Shown: positions 7,617-14,679 of the stretch, one piece after another
Layout: each line of letters starts with the position of its first letter
How positions within the stretch are numbered: position 1 is the first letter of the stretch
From: Terriglobia bacterium
GTDB taxonomy: Bacteria > Acidobacteriota > Terriglobia > Terriglobales > Acidobacteriaceae
Direction: 5' to 3'
Length of the DNA: 36,613 nt
Assembly (NCBI GenBank): GCA_020072845.1
Contig: JAIQGF010000024.1
Coordinates: forward strand, 1 to 36,613
The notes under the pieces: generated by a model
What the model saw: only the letters and a program-made list of their open reading frames with translations
Told to the model about the DNA's origin: nothing
The model's database searches: none
Program-made: the position numbers and the translations under genes

Positions 7617-7726
7617 GAACGTGTGTTCTGTGTGGTAATCTCCCTGCCTTCAAGACCTCATATACCTATTTTGGTTGCACTCTCGGCGCTTCGCTGCCTT
7701 TTCGAGTGTGCGGTCAAGAGAGTCGG

Positions 7727-8821
7727 ATGCTTCAAGGAAAGTTCGAACTTCTCGCTTTTCTGATCGGCGCAGCCTTAGGCATCTTCTATGCATTTGATGG
7801 CTGGCGAGGTTCCTTCGAAGAGACGGATCTAAAGGATTCCCCCCGAGTCAAGAACTTCATCTGGGTTATTGTGGGCGCTTTCGCCTTGTTTATTGGGGAT
7901 CTGAAGGCCATAGACCCAAGCATCGAAAAGCAACAGGTTCTGCTAGTTTATGTCATCGGGTTCCTAACGTTAGCCGTCGTTGTCGTGGTCGCCTGGGGCA
8001 TGGCCATTTTCTTGAAGTTCTTGTTTTTGCGACTATTCGATCGTCAGAACTACCCGTCGCCGCCATTTACGCCTGTGTTGGATTATTTCTTGCATGGGGC
8101 TCGAATCCAGCGCCAAAGATACGAGAAAGCGTTGGAGAGCAAACACAACCTCGCACGCAGAAGATTTCTCCATAACTACGGAAAACAAGTTGCCGCCACG
8201 ATGGCGGCTGTGTATGTAGTTTCTGAAGACCTAACCAGCAAGAGAGAAGTCATCGTTCAGGTCCTTCGTTCAATTCAAGGTGCCGTTCGCGAGCACAACG
8301 CCCATGTGGATGGCCTTGAGGTGAATTGCAATTATATGCGAGCGTATCCAAAGACTGCACTGCCAGAACTGAAAGGGAGACTCAAATTTACTTTCGGCAG
8401 CTTGGACCGATATCCGTGGTTCTTGGCACTTGAGGAATATGCAGACGATAAAGGTAGAGAGGACTTCGTACTTCCAGTGGAAGAAAGACGCGAACACAAA
8501 TCCGATCGTAAGTCCCTGCCTGGAGCCCCACTCGCGTTCTTACTCAATGAAACGATCGTAATCGACGACCTAGACCACTTTAAGTACCCACGAAATCTGC
8601 CAAAGACAGTAGTAGAAGAATTACGAGCTTATTTTGAGGGAAAGTCGTTCAAGAGTTTTGGTTCACTTAACATCCGCGTTAGCGGCAAGCGCCTTGGCAT
8701 AGTAAACGTAGAAGCGAACAAGCCGTTTGTGTTCGGGCGAACTGAAGAAGAGAAGACAGAAATTACCGCGCTACTTCATCCATTCTGCCAGCTTCTAGGG
8801 CAAATGATCTTGAAACTGTGA
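7727..8821 (+). CDS. Membrane protein with three helices and a C-terminal GAF-like domain
   Basis: A 364-residue protein (371 if the GTG at 7706 is used; ATG 7727 is preferred because AAGAGAG precedes it). Hydrophobic segments lie at about residues 8-23, 44-58 and 71-101; the third is long and Val-rich. A basic linker follows, then a cytoplasmic domain from about 145. Its final 100 residues (LPGAPLAFLLNE, IVIDDLDHFKYP, AYFEGKSFKSFGSLNIRV, GKRLGIVNVEA) look like a GAF-type sensor fold. No kinase, cyclase or nuclease motif is visible, so it would be a membrane-tethered sensor or effector without an enzymatic output of its own. The small gene at 8831 starts 9 bases later and is probably co-transcribed. 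Lower GC than the surroundings suggests acquisition by transfer. A link to defence or second-messenger signalling is only a guess. Confidence 0.7.
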   Translation: MLQGKFELLAFLIGAALGIFYAFDGWRGSFEETDLKDSPRVKNFIWVIVGAFALFIGDLKAIDPSIEKQQVLLVYVIGFLTLAVVVVVAWGMAIFLKFLFLRLFDRQNYPSPPFTPVLDYFLHGARIQRQRYEKALESKHNLARRRFLHNYGKQVAATMAAVYVVSEDLTSKREVIVQVLRSIQGAVREHNAHVDGLEVNCNYMRAYPKTALPELKGRLKFTFGSLDRYPWFLALEEYADDKGREDFVLPVEERREHKSDRKSLPGAPLAFLLNETIVIDDLDHFKYPRNLPKTVVEELRAYFEGKSFKSFGSLNIRVSGKRLGIVNVEANKPFVFGRTEEEKTEITALLHPFCQLLGQMILKL

Positions 8822-8830
8822 GGGTTGTGC

Positions 8831-9013
8831 ATGCCTGAGATTCTAAACGATGAAGTCTACAGAGTTGTGTCGCAGATTGGCGACGGCCGGATCGACTTAT
8901 TCGAGAAGAGCACTAACGAGTTTCTTGCAGAGGTGTCTCGGACGCATTTGCCGTCGCCTCCTGCCACTGAAGCAGCGGGCTGTTCTCACGCCGTCCCGTA
9001 CGGGACGGAATGA
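8831..9013 (+). CDS. Small protein, paralogue of 7378-7557, C-terminus read from a REP element
   Basis: A 60-residue protein starting 9 bases after the membrane GAF gene; GAGGG (8820-8824) is a suitable ribosome site, so ATG 8831 is preferred to the TTG at 8825. Residues 2-32 (starting PEILNDEVYRVVSQI) align without gaps to the protein at 7378. The last 17 or so residues (from about PATEAAGC to the end) are encoded by REP palindromes and the stop lies inside the repeat. The gene's original 3' end was therefore probably replaced when the REP cluster arrived or expanded. Function unknown; the shared segment is the part likely to matter. Confidence 0.55.
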   Translation: MPEILNDEVYRVVSQIGDGRIDLFEKSTNEFLAEVSRTHLPSPPATEAAGCSHAVPYGTE

Positions 9014-9076
9014 AAGTAGCCCGGCAGTTTACTGCCGGGTTCAACGACAGTCAGATGGGAGTCCCGTAGGGACGGC
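8960..9076. repeat. REP cluster (BIME-like) downstream of lipB, right border of the island
   Basis: Units: an imperfect CTGCCACTGAAGCAGCGGG (8961-8979), CCGTCCCGTACGGGACGG (8991-9008), CCCGGCAGTTTACTGCCGGG (9020-9039) and GTCCCGTAGGGACGGC (9061-9076). The portion 8981-9060 repeats 6733-6812 almost base for base. It overlaps the 3' end of the small gene at 8831 and stops 9 bases before the lipB stop codon. Confidence 0.85.
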
Positions 9077-9084
9077 TGATGTGC

Positions 9085-9891
9085 CTAGGTCCAGAAGGTG
9101 TCTTCTTCGCCCGCCATCTTGCGCAGCTCTTCCGGCGCACGCGCAGGGACACCGACCGAACGGCCAAGCAGGGCATCAAGCGAATCCACCCAGACGATCT
9201 GCGAATTGAATACGCGCCCGAAGTTGCGCGCCACCGACTGCGCGACTTCGTCGAGCGCAATCGCACGCCCCAGCGCCCGCTGAAGGGAGGTGACCGGCCT
9301 GGTCGAGATGCCGCAGGGGACAATGAGATTGAAATTCTCGAGATCGGTGTTCACGTTCAGCGCGAAGCCGTGCGACGTGACGCCGCGCGAAATGTGCACG
9401 CCGATGGCGGCGATCTTGGCTTGCGACTCCGCGGGCGAGGGCGCCCGCGCCACATTGATCTGCGTCCAAACTCCGGTCATGCCGGCCACTCGCTCGGTCG
9501 GGATGCCGAAATCGGCGCAGGTGCGGACCAGCGCTTCTTCCAGCCGCCGCACATAATCCACCGCGCCCAGCGTTTTCTTCTGCCCGTCCGGGCCGAGAAA
9601 GCTGCGCAGATCGAAGATCGGGTAGCCGACCAGTTGCCCCGGCCCGTGGTAGGTGACGTCGCCGCCGCGGTCGCACTCGAACAGCTCGACACCACGCTGC
9701 TTCAGCAATTCATCGGAGGCGAGCACGTTGTTCCGCCGTGCGTTGCGCCCCAACGTGATCACCGGCGTGTGCTCCAGCAACAGCAGAACGTTGGCAATCT
9801 CGTTGTTCTTGCGCAGCTCGACCAGCCGCTGCTGCAAGCGCAGCGCGGTGGCGTAATCCAGGGTTCCGAGTTGGACGACGGAAATAATCAT
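9085..9891 (-). CDS. lipB: Octanoyl-[acyl-carrier-protein]:protein N-octanoyltransferase (LipB)
   Basis: A 268-residue LipB, which transfers octanoate from acyl-carrier protein to the lipoyl-domain lysine of E2 and similar proteins, the first step of lipoate assembly (LipA then adds sulfur). Signature RGGDVTYHGPGQ at 75-86; catalytic lysine in SQAKIAAIG (Lys159) and catalytic cysteine in IVPCGI (Cys193). HISRGVTSHGFALNVN is also conserved. About 40 residues after the core make it slightly longer than the E. coli enzyme. It lies about 80 bases downstream of lpdA on the same strand and shares the locus with the E1/E2 genes whose product it modifies. A lipA gene is not in the window. Confidence 0.95.
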   Translation of the reverse strand: MIISVVQLGTLDYATALRLQQRLVELRKNNEIANVLLLLEHTPVITLGRNARRNNVLASDELLKQRGVELFECDRGGDVTYHGPGQLVGYPIFDLRSFLGPDGQKKTLGAVDYVRRLEEALVRTCADFGIPTERVAGMTGVWTQINVARAPSPAESQAKIAAIGVHISRGVTSHGFALNVNTDLENFNLIVPCGISTRPVTSLQRALGRAIALDEVAQSVARNFGRVFNSQIVWVDSLDALLGRSVGVPARAPEELRKMAGEEDTFWT

Positions 9892-9898
9892 AAGAAAC

Positions 9899-9972
9899 TA
9901 GCCACAGAGGTCACAGAGGAAATGGGGGCAAGCAAACGGATAAGCAAGAATCCTCTGTGTCCTCAGCGGCTA
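9899..9972. repeat. CACAGAG-type inverted repeat between lpdA and lipB
   Basis: TAGCCACAGAGGTCACAGAGG (9899-9919) faces CCTCTGTGTCCTCAGCGGCTA (9952-9972): 18 of 21 positions pair across a 32-base loop. The right arm contains the lpdA stop codon. The sequence style (CACAGAGG in tandem) is one I associate with intergenic repeats in several soil phyla. It may reduce read-through from lpdA into lipB. Confidence 0.75.
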
Positions 9973-11391
9973 AAAGTCTATCGCCAGACCTTCCACGCTT
10001 TCCATTGCGTCCAGCATGCCCTCGGAGAGTGTCGGGTGGGCGTGAATGGTGTACATCAGGTCCTCGACCGTGGCTTCCATTTCCATGGACACCACCGCTT
10101 CGGCGATCAGCTCGGTCGCCGACGGCCCGATGATGTGCACACCGAGGATCTCCCCGTACTTGGCGTCGGAGACGACTTTGATAAACCCCTCATGCGCTCC
10201 GACGATGGATGCGCGCGAGTTGGCGGTGAACGGGAATTTCCCCAGCTTCACCTGCCGCCCCGCTTGTTTGGCGGCCGCCTCGGTCATGCCGACGCTGCCG
10301 ATCTCGGGATGACAGTAGGTGCAGGCGGGAATGCGGCTGCGATCGATCGGCTTGGCGTTTTTCTTGGCCATGTGCGCCACCGCGACCTTGGCCGCAATAA
10401 ATCCGGCGTGCGCCAGTTGCGGCATGCCGGCCACGATGTCGCCGGCGGCATAAATGCCCGGTTCGGCGGTTTGCATCCAGCCATCGGCGTGGATGAAGCC
10501 GCGCTCGACCTTGATCTTTGTCTTCTCCAGGCCGATATTGTCGGTGAGCGGCTTGCGGCCGACGGCGATCAGCACCTTTTCGGCCTCGACTGTCTGCGCT
10601 TTTCCTCCCACCTCGAACGTGACCGACACGCCGTCTTTCGTCTTGTCCACCTTGCTTACCGAAGCGTTCACGTGGGTCTTGATGTCGCGCTTGCGAAATG
10701 CGCGGTCGAGCTCTTTGGAAATGTCCTCATCTTCCAAGGGCACGATCCGCGGCAGCATTTCAAGGACGGTGCAGTCGGCGCCGAAGGAGTTGTAGATGGA
10801 GGCGAACTCCACGCCGACGGCGCCCGAGCCGACAATGATCAGCGACTTGGGAATCGCGCCCAGGCTGAGAATCTCGATGTTGGTAAGAATGCGGTCGTCC
10901 GGCGCCGTGCCGGGAAGCATGCGCGCGCCCGAGCCGGTGGCGACAATCACGTTTTTCGCTTTTACGACGCTGCGCCCGCCAGCCGCACCGGTATCCAGCT
11001 CAACTTCGAGCACGCCGTTCTTCGCCGGGCCGGTCAGGCGGCCGAAGCCGGTGAGGGTCTCAACCTTATTCTTGCGCATCAGGAATTCCAGGCCCTTGGC
11101 GTGCTTGGTCACGATCTTGTTCTTACGTTGCTGGATCGTGCCCCAGTTCAGCTTGGGCGTGCCCACGTCTTCGATGCCGAATTCCTGCGCCGCCTTGAGG
11201 TGGTCCCAGACCTCGGCATTGAACAGCAGCGCCTTGGTGGGGATGCAGCCCACGTGCAGGCAAGTGCCGCCGAGTTTGTTGTCCTTCTCGATGAGGGCGA
11301 CTTTCAGTCCGAACTGCCCGGCGCGGATGGCTGCGGTATAGCCGGCCGGGCCGCTGCCGATGATGGCTACGTCATAAATCTTGTCTGCCAC
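9970..11391 (-). CDS. lpdA: Dihydrolipoamide dehydrogenase (E3)
   Basis: A 473-residue flavoprotein that reoxidises dihydrolipoamide on E2 with NAD. FAD-binding GSGPAG at 12-17; redox-active disulfide in GGTCLHVGCIPTK (Cys44, Cys49); a second dinucleotide site GSGAVGVEFASIY for NAD; a second FAD contact in TAEPGIYAAGDI; and HPTLSE near the C-terminus (His452, Glu457), the acid-base pair at the dimer interface. Full length for the family. The start is GTG at 11391 with GGAG about 7 bases upstream. It serves the E1/E2 complex encoded further along this strand and possibly other complexes. It heads the minus-strand group lpdA, lipB, E1-alpha, E1-beta, E2. Confidence 0.95.
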   Translation of the reverse strand: MADKIYDVAIIGSGPAGYTAAIRAGQFGLKVALIEKDNKLGGTCLHVGCIPTKALLFNAEVWDHLKAAQEFGIEDVGTPKLNWGTIQQRKNKIVTKHAKGLEFLMRKNKVETLTGFGRLTGPAKNGVLEVELDTGAAGGRSVVKAKNVIVATGSGARMLPGTAPDDRILTNIEILSLGAIPKSLIIVGSGAVGVEFASIYNSFGADCTVLEMLPRIVPLEDEDISKELDRAFRKRDIKTHVNASVSKVDKTKDGVSVTFEVGGKAQTVEAEKVLIAVGRKPLTDNIGLEKTKIKVERGFIHADGWMQTAEPGIYAAGDIVAGMPQLAHAGFIAAKVAVAHMAKKNAKPIDRSRIPACTYCHPEIGSVGMTEAAAKQAGRQVKLGKFPFTANSRASIVGAHEGFIKVVSDAKYGEILGVHIIGPSATELIAEAVVSMEMEATVEDLMYTIHAHPTLSEGMLDAMESVEGLAIDF

Positions 11392-11692
11392 GTCGAGTCT
11401 CCGTACTACCAGGAATTTGAGCGGAACCGCAAACCAAGGATTTTACGACACGGTATTACGATTCGCGAAGGAGTGCGGCCACGATGAGCCGCACGCTGAA
11501 CGCCAGGAACGGATTTCACGCGGACTCGTGACTACTGGCAATTCAGAGGTTCGGCGGCCAACGACCATCGACCATCGGCCATCGACTCTTCCCCGAACCA
11601 ACATCGTAAGTAGCTGACCTGCCGTTATCTCGAAACCGCCGCCCCAATGTGGCTACACTTGCACCAGGTTCTGTGTGGGTGGGAGGTTGTAG
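11392..11692. other. Intergenic region between divergent lpdA and the receiver gene
   Basis: About 300 bases with no gene that I can support. It contains a short 7-bp tandem repeat (CGACCAT, CGACCAT, CGGCCAT, 11562-11586), not at a stop codon. Upstream of the receiver gene a possible -10 TACACT (11654-11659) and a good ribosome site GGGAGG (about 11680-11685) are visible; no clear -35. Confidence 0.5.
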
Positions 11693-12046
11693 ATGAGCAA
11701 GACGGCGATTTTGTATTGCGAAGCCGATGCTAAAGTTCTGTCCACACAGACCAAGCTGTTCAACCAGGCAGGCTATGCGGTGGTACCCATCGAGGGCCGA
11801 AAGGCCATGGAAGCGGCAGTAAAGGCAGGCGGGTTCGATATCGCGATCCTCGGCCACACGCTGACGCGCGATGACCGCCATCACCTGCCGTACATGGTGA
11901 AGAAGGGCAACCCGGCGGCGAGTGTGATCGTGCTGCATGCCAGCGGACGCCATCCGGCCGTGGACGTCTCGCTGGATTCGCGCCTGGGTGAACGGGCATT
12001 GCTGGAGGCGATTGCGCAGGTGGTGGCCCAGCCGGTCGCCGTCTAG
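11693..12046 (+). CDS. Degenerate (non-phosphorylatable) response-regulator receiver domain
   Basis: A 117-residue stand-alone domain with the alternating pattern of a CheY-like receiver: TAILYCEADAKVLSTQTKLF, then VVPIEGRKAMEAAV, FDIAILGHTL, and ASVIVLHASG. The position that normally holds the phospho-acceptor aspartate (after the third strand, FDIAIL-D) is Gly54, the usual Thr/Ser at the end of strand 4 appears as His, and the conserved lysine before the fifth helix is not evident. It is therefore likely a pseudo-receiver acting by protein contact. It lies 12 bases ahead of a putative metallopeptidase and an ATP-grasp gene on the same strand. Partner and output are unknown. Confidence 0.65.
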   Translation: MSKTAILYCEADAKVLSTQTKLFNQAGYAVVPIEGRKAMEAAVKAGGFDIAILGHTLTRDDRHHLPYMVKKGNPAASVIVLHASGRHPAVDVSLDSRLGERALLEAIAQVVAQPVAV

Positions 12047-12058
12047 CGCAAAAATCTT

Positions 12059-13072
12059 GTGCGTGCGTTTGAAACAGCTCCGGCGGACGTACAGGAAATA
12101 CTCAACAAGCCAATTTGCGACCTCGGCCTGCGCCTCGACGGCTCGCCGCTGGAGCGCTTCGTCCAGCAACTCTATGGCGAGTGCGAACGCAAAGGGCTGA
12201 AGCAGTTTCGCCCGCCGTGTTACCTGACCGACGAGTGGGGATGTCCATCGGGCGAGCCGGTGGTCGGCATCCCGTTCTACCTCGCCAACCCGCAGCTATC
12301 CAAACTGGAACGGGAGATGAACGATCTCGAGGACGCGCGCGAGATCATGATGTACCTGCGCCACGAAGCGGGCCACGCCTTCAACTACGCCTACCAGCTT
12401 TACAAGACGCCGGAGTGGCGGCAGCTGTTCGGCTCGTTCCGGCGCGCCTATCGCGACAATTACCGGCCGGTTCCCTTCTCGCGCAGCTATGTGCGCCATA
12501 TGGCGGGCTGGTACGCGCAGAAGCATCCCGATGAAGACTTTGCCGAGACCTTTGCCGTCTGGCTGACGCCGGGGTCGCGCTGGCGCACCCGCTATCGCGG
12601 CTGGCCGGCGCTGGCGAAGCTGAAGTACATGAACCGGATCGCGCACAAGCTGGGCGACACGCCGCCGCTGCGCGCGAAGGGCGACACCGACATAACCGTG
12701 GCGGACATGCGGGCTACGGTCGGCGATTTCTACCAGCAGATGATGGCCGACGAAAACTCCTTTTCCGACCTCGCGCTGGATTCAGATCTGATCGACATCT
12801 TCATTGCGTCGAAGCGCAAGCGCAAAGGCGTGCGCAGCGCCGCCGAGTTTCTGCGCGAGCATCGCAAGCTGCTGACCGACAAGGTGACATACTGGTCGGG
12901 GGTGCGGCGGCCGATCATCAAGAAACTCGTAGAATCGATACAAGCGAGGGTGGAGCAACTGGCGCTGCGGGTGGAAGTGGCACGCGAGGCCGAACACCTG
13001 ACCGACATCACGGTGTACGCAACCGCCCTGGCGATGAATTACCTGGCGCGCGGAAAGTTCGCGCAGCCGTAG
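12059..13072 (+). CDS. Putative zinc metallopeptidase (HExxH, gluzincin-like)
   Basis: A 337-residue cytoplasmic protein without signal peptide. The zinc motif is HEAGH (His102, Glu103, His106) in MMYLRHEAGHAFNYAYQLY; a third ligand is probably Glu163 in DEDFAETFAVWL, about 57 residues on, giving a gluzincin arrangement. The flanking SFRRAYRDNYRPVPFSRSYV and GSRWRTRYRGWPALAKL blocks look conserved. The GTG start at 12059 has no good ribosome site, so it may be coupled to the gene 12 bases upstream. The ATP-grasp gene starts 8 bases after its stop. I infer that the two work on the same peptide-like or amino-acid-like substrate, one making and one cutting or trimming, but that is not shown by sequence. 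Confidence 0.75.
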   Translation: MRAFETAPADVQEILNKPICDLGLRLDGSPLERFVQQLYGECERKGLKQFRPPCYLTDEWGCPSGEPVVGIPFYLANPQLSKLEREMNDLEDAREIMMYLRHEAGHAFNYAYQLYKTPEWRQLFGSFRRAYRDNYRPVPFSRSYVRHMAGWYAQKHPDEDFAETFAVWLTPGSRWRTRYRGWPALAKLKYMNRIAHKLGDTPPLRAKGDTDITVADMRATVGDFYQQMMADENSFSDLALDSDLIDIFIASKRKRKGVRSAAEFLREHRKLLTDKVTYWSGVRRPIIKKLVESIQARVEQLALRVEVAREAEHLTDITVYATALAMNYLARGKFAQP

Positions 13073-13080
13073 AGGCAGTT

Positions 13081-14148
13081 ATGAACGGAGCCAAGTTGAA
13101 GATCGCGGTGCTCTACGACGTGTGGGAAGAAGAGTCCGCGGAACCAGCAGTCGAGAAGCGGGTACGGCGCAAGAAAGGCGCCAAGCCGCGCCGCAAGGAG
13201 AAACACGACCGCGAAGAGATCTTCGAGGCGCTGGAGAAGCTCGGCCACGAGCCCTTCTACCAGGTGGTGGACGGACGGCCGGCGTCGCTGTCGGCGCTGG
13301 CCAAATGCGGCGCCGACCTGGTGTTCAATCTCACCGAATCGTTCGCCGGCGACGACACCAAGGACATGAACATCACCGCCTACCTTGACCTGCTGGACCT
13401 TCCCTACACCGGTTCCGGGCCGCACGGCCTTTTCCTGGCGCAGGACAAGGCGGTGGCCAAGAAACTTTTTGCCTTCCACGGAATTCGGACGCCCTACTTC
13501 GCGACCGCCTGGAAAGGCCGCACCGAGCATGCCGACGACGTCTCCTTTCCGTTGATCGTGAAGCCGATGTGGGAAGACGGCTCCATCGGGATTGACGACA
13601 AGGCGCTGGTCGGCAGCGTGAAGGAACTGATGGAGCGGATCGAGTACGTCCAGGAAGAGTTCGACTGCCCGGCGCTGATCGAGGAGTACATCGAAGGCCG
13701 CGAAATTTACGGCGCGGTGCTCGGCAGCTATGAGCGCGCCGAGGCGCTGCCGCTGGTGGAACTGGATCTTTCCAAGCTGCCCAAGGGCGTGCCGCGCATT
13801 GCCACCCAGAACGTGAAGTTCGAAAAAGACACCGAGGCGTACAAGCTCACCAAGTCCGCGCCCGCCGAAGACCTGGATGAGGCAACCACCGAGCGGCTGA
13901 CCCAGACCGCGCTCAACGCGTACCGCGCGTGCAAGCTTCGGGATTACGGGCGTATTGACATGCGGCTCTCGCCCAAGGGCGACGTGTACGTGATCGAGGC
14001 CAATCCCAATCCCTGGCTTTCCAGCGCGCAGGAATTCGCCATGGCCGCGCGCAAGTCCGGCAGAACCTACACGCAACTGATCGGCGAGATCGTGGAGCTG
14101 GCAGCTACGCGCTGCAAGCTCAGGAGCAAAGCCGAAACGGCGACGTAG
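13081..14148 (+). CDS. ATP-grasp ligase, D-alanine-D-alanine ligase-like
   Basis: A 355-residue ATP-grasp protein related to Ddl. The N-terminal domain has the LVFNLTESFAGDD and LPYTGSGPHGLFLAQDKAVA blocks; the ATP-binding part shows FPLIVKPMWEDGSIGI and ALIEEYIEGREIYGAVLG; the metal-binding end is RIDMRLSPKGDVYVIEANPN. A basic insert of about 25 residues (KRVRRKKGAKPRRKEKHDRE) near residue 30 is not part of standard Ddl. The region where true Ddl enzymes carry their substrate-closing omega loop differs (a long TQNVKFEKDTEAYKL segment), so D-Ala-D-Ala synthesis should not be assumed. It forms a tight unit with the metallopeptidase upstream and the degenerate receiver. It probably joins a carboxylate to an amine with ATP; substrate unknown. 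Confidence 0.8.
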   Translation: MNGAKLKIAVLYDVWEEESAEPAVEKRVRRKKGAKPRRKEKHDREEIFEALEKLGHEPFYQVVDGRPASLSALAKCGADLVFNLTESFAGDDTKDMNITAYLDLLDLPYTGSGPHGLFLAQDKAVAKKLFAFHGIRTPYFATAWKGRTEHADDVSFPLIVKPMWEDGSIGIDDKALVGSVKELMERIEYVQEEFDCPALIEEYIEGREIYGAVLGSYERAEALPLVELDLSKLPKGVPRIATQNVKFEKDTEAYKLTKSAPAEDLDEATTERLTQTALNAYRACKLRDYGRIDMRLSPKGDVYVIEANPNPWLSSAQEFAMAARKSGRTYTQLIGEIVELAATRCKLRSKAETAT

Positions 14149-14253
14149 TTACCTGGCCCGCGCACCCTCGAGGAATCGCTGCACCACCAGGTTGAACCGC
14201 TCCGACCCGTCCGCGAACAGCGCGTGGCCGGCATCTTGATGGCAGAGCGGTCC
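14149..14253 (-). pseudogene. Remnant: C-terminal end of an alpha/beta hydrolase
   Basis: On the minus strand 34 codons followed by TAA read in part CHQDAGHALFADGSERF and end QRFLEGARAR. DAGHALF with a following ERFN and FLEG is the usual end of alpha/beta hydrolases, the His being the catalytic-triad histidine. Nothing of the rest of the enzyme is present upstream: the sequence passes at about 14254 into the AT-richer toxin-antitoxin cassette. This looks like the stump of a hydrolase gene cut by insertion of that cassette. Confidence 0.55.
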
Positions 14254-14270
14254 ACATCAATTTCTATATC

Positions 14271-14326
14271 ATAGCTGCTATCGGATAACGATGTTGCAAA
14301 CAGTGGAATAAGGCACAGTAACTGTG
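14271..14326. promoter_or_regulatory. Two small palindromes upstream of the antitoxin, candidate autoregulatory sites
   Basis: ATAGCTGCTAT (14271-14281; ATAGC/GCTAT arms) and CACAGTAACTGTG (14314-14326; perfect 6-bp arms around one base). They lie 18-70 bases before the antitoxin start, with TAGTAT (14328-14333) as a possible -10 just after the second. Ribbon-helix-helix antitoxins normally bind such sites and repress their own operon, so an operator is the natural reading. Confidence 0.4.
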
Positions 14327-14343
14327 ATAGTATTGAGAACGAT

Positions 14344-14679
14344 ATGCCAACACCAGCGAAGAAGTATCAGATCACGACAATTCGCATGCCTACCGGCCTG
14401 TATGAGCAAGCTCGGAGGGTTGTCAAGGCGAGAAACGATGTCGGAAGCCTGAACGAGCTGGTAGTCGAGGCCGTCAAGGAGAAGCTCCAGGACCTGTCAG
14501 AAGAGGAGATCGACGCGGCATTTGCCGGGATGGCAACCGATCCCGACTATCAGCGTGATACCGTCACTATGGCGCGAGAGTTTGCCCACAGTGATTGGGC
14601 TGCATTTATGGCAACCGAGAAACAGGATGAGCAAGACACCCACCAACCCCAAACAGCTGCCAAAGCCCACTCGCGGTGA
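14344..14679 (+). CDS. MazE-like antitoxin, ribbon-helix-helix N-terminus
   Basis: A 111-residue protein. Residues about 8-50 (YQITTIRMPTGLYEQARRVV, then SLNELVVEAVKEKLQDL) fit a ribbon-helix-helix DNA-binding domain; the following acidic segment (SEEEIDAAFAGMATDPDYQR and beyond) would wrap and neutralise the toxin. The gene overlaps the toxin start by 53 bases, so both are made from one transcript. Two palindromes upstream suggest autoregulation. The ribosome site is weak. The cassette is visibly lower in GC than hemB and the ATP-grasp gene on either side and seems to have replaced most of a hydrolase gene, consistent with mobility. Confidence 0.8.
   Translation: MPTPAKKYQITTIRMPTGLYEQARRVVKARNDVGSLNELVVEAVKEKLQDLSEEEIDAAFAGMATDPDYQRDTVTMAREFAHSDWAAFMATEKQDEQDTHQPQTAAKAHSR

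Noticed and set aside
9079-11487. 802-codon open frame on the plus strand opposite lipB and lpdA
   Set aside because: Antisense to two confidently identified genes, His/Arg/Gly-rich, and no domain motifs.
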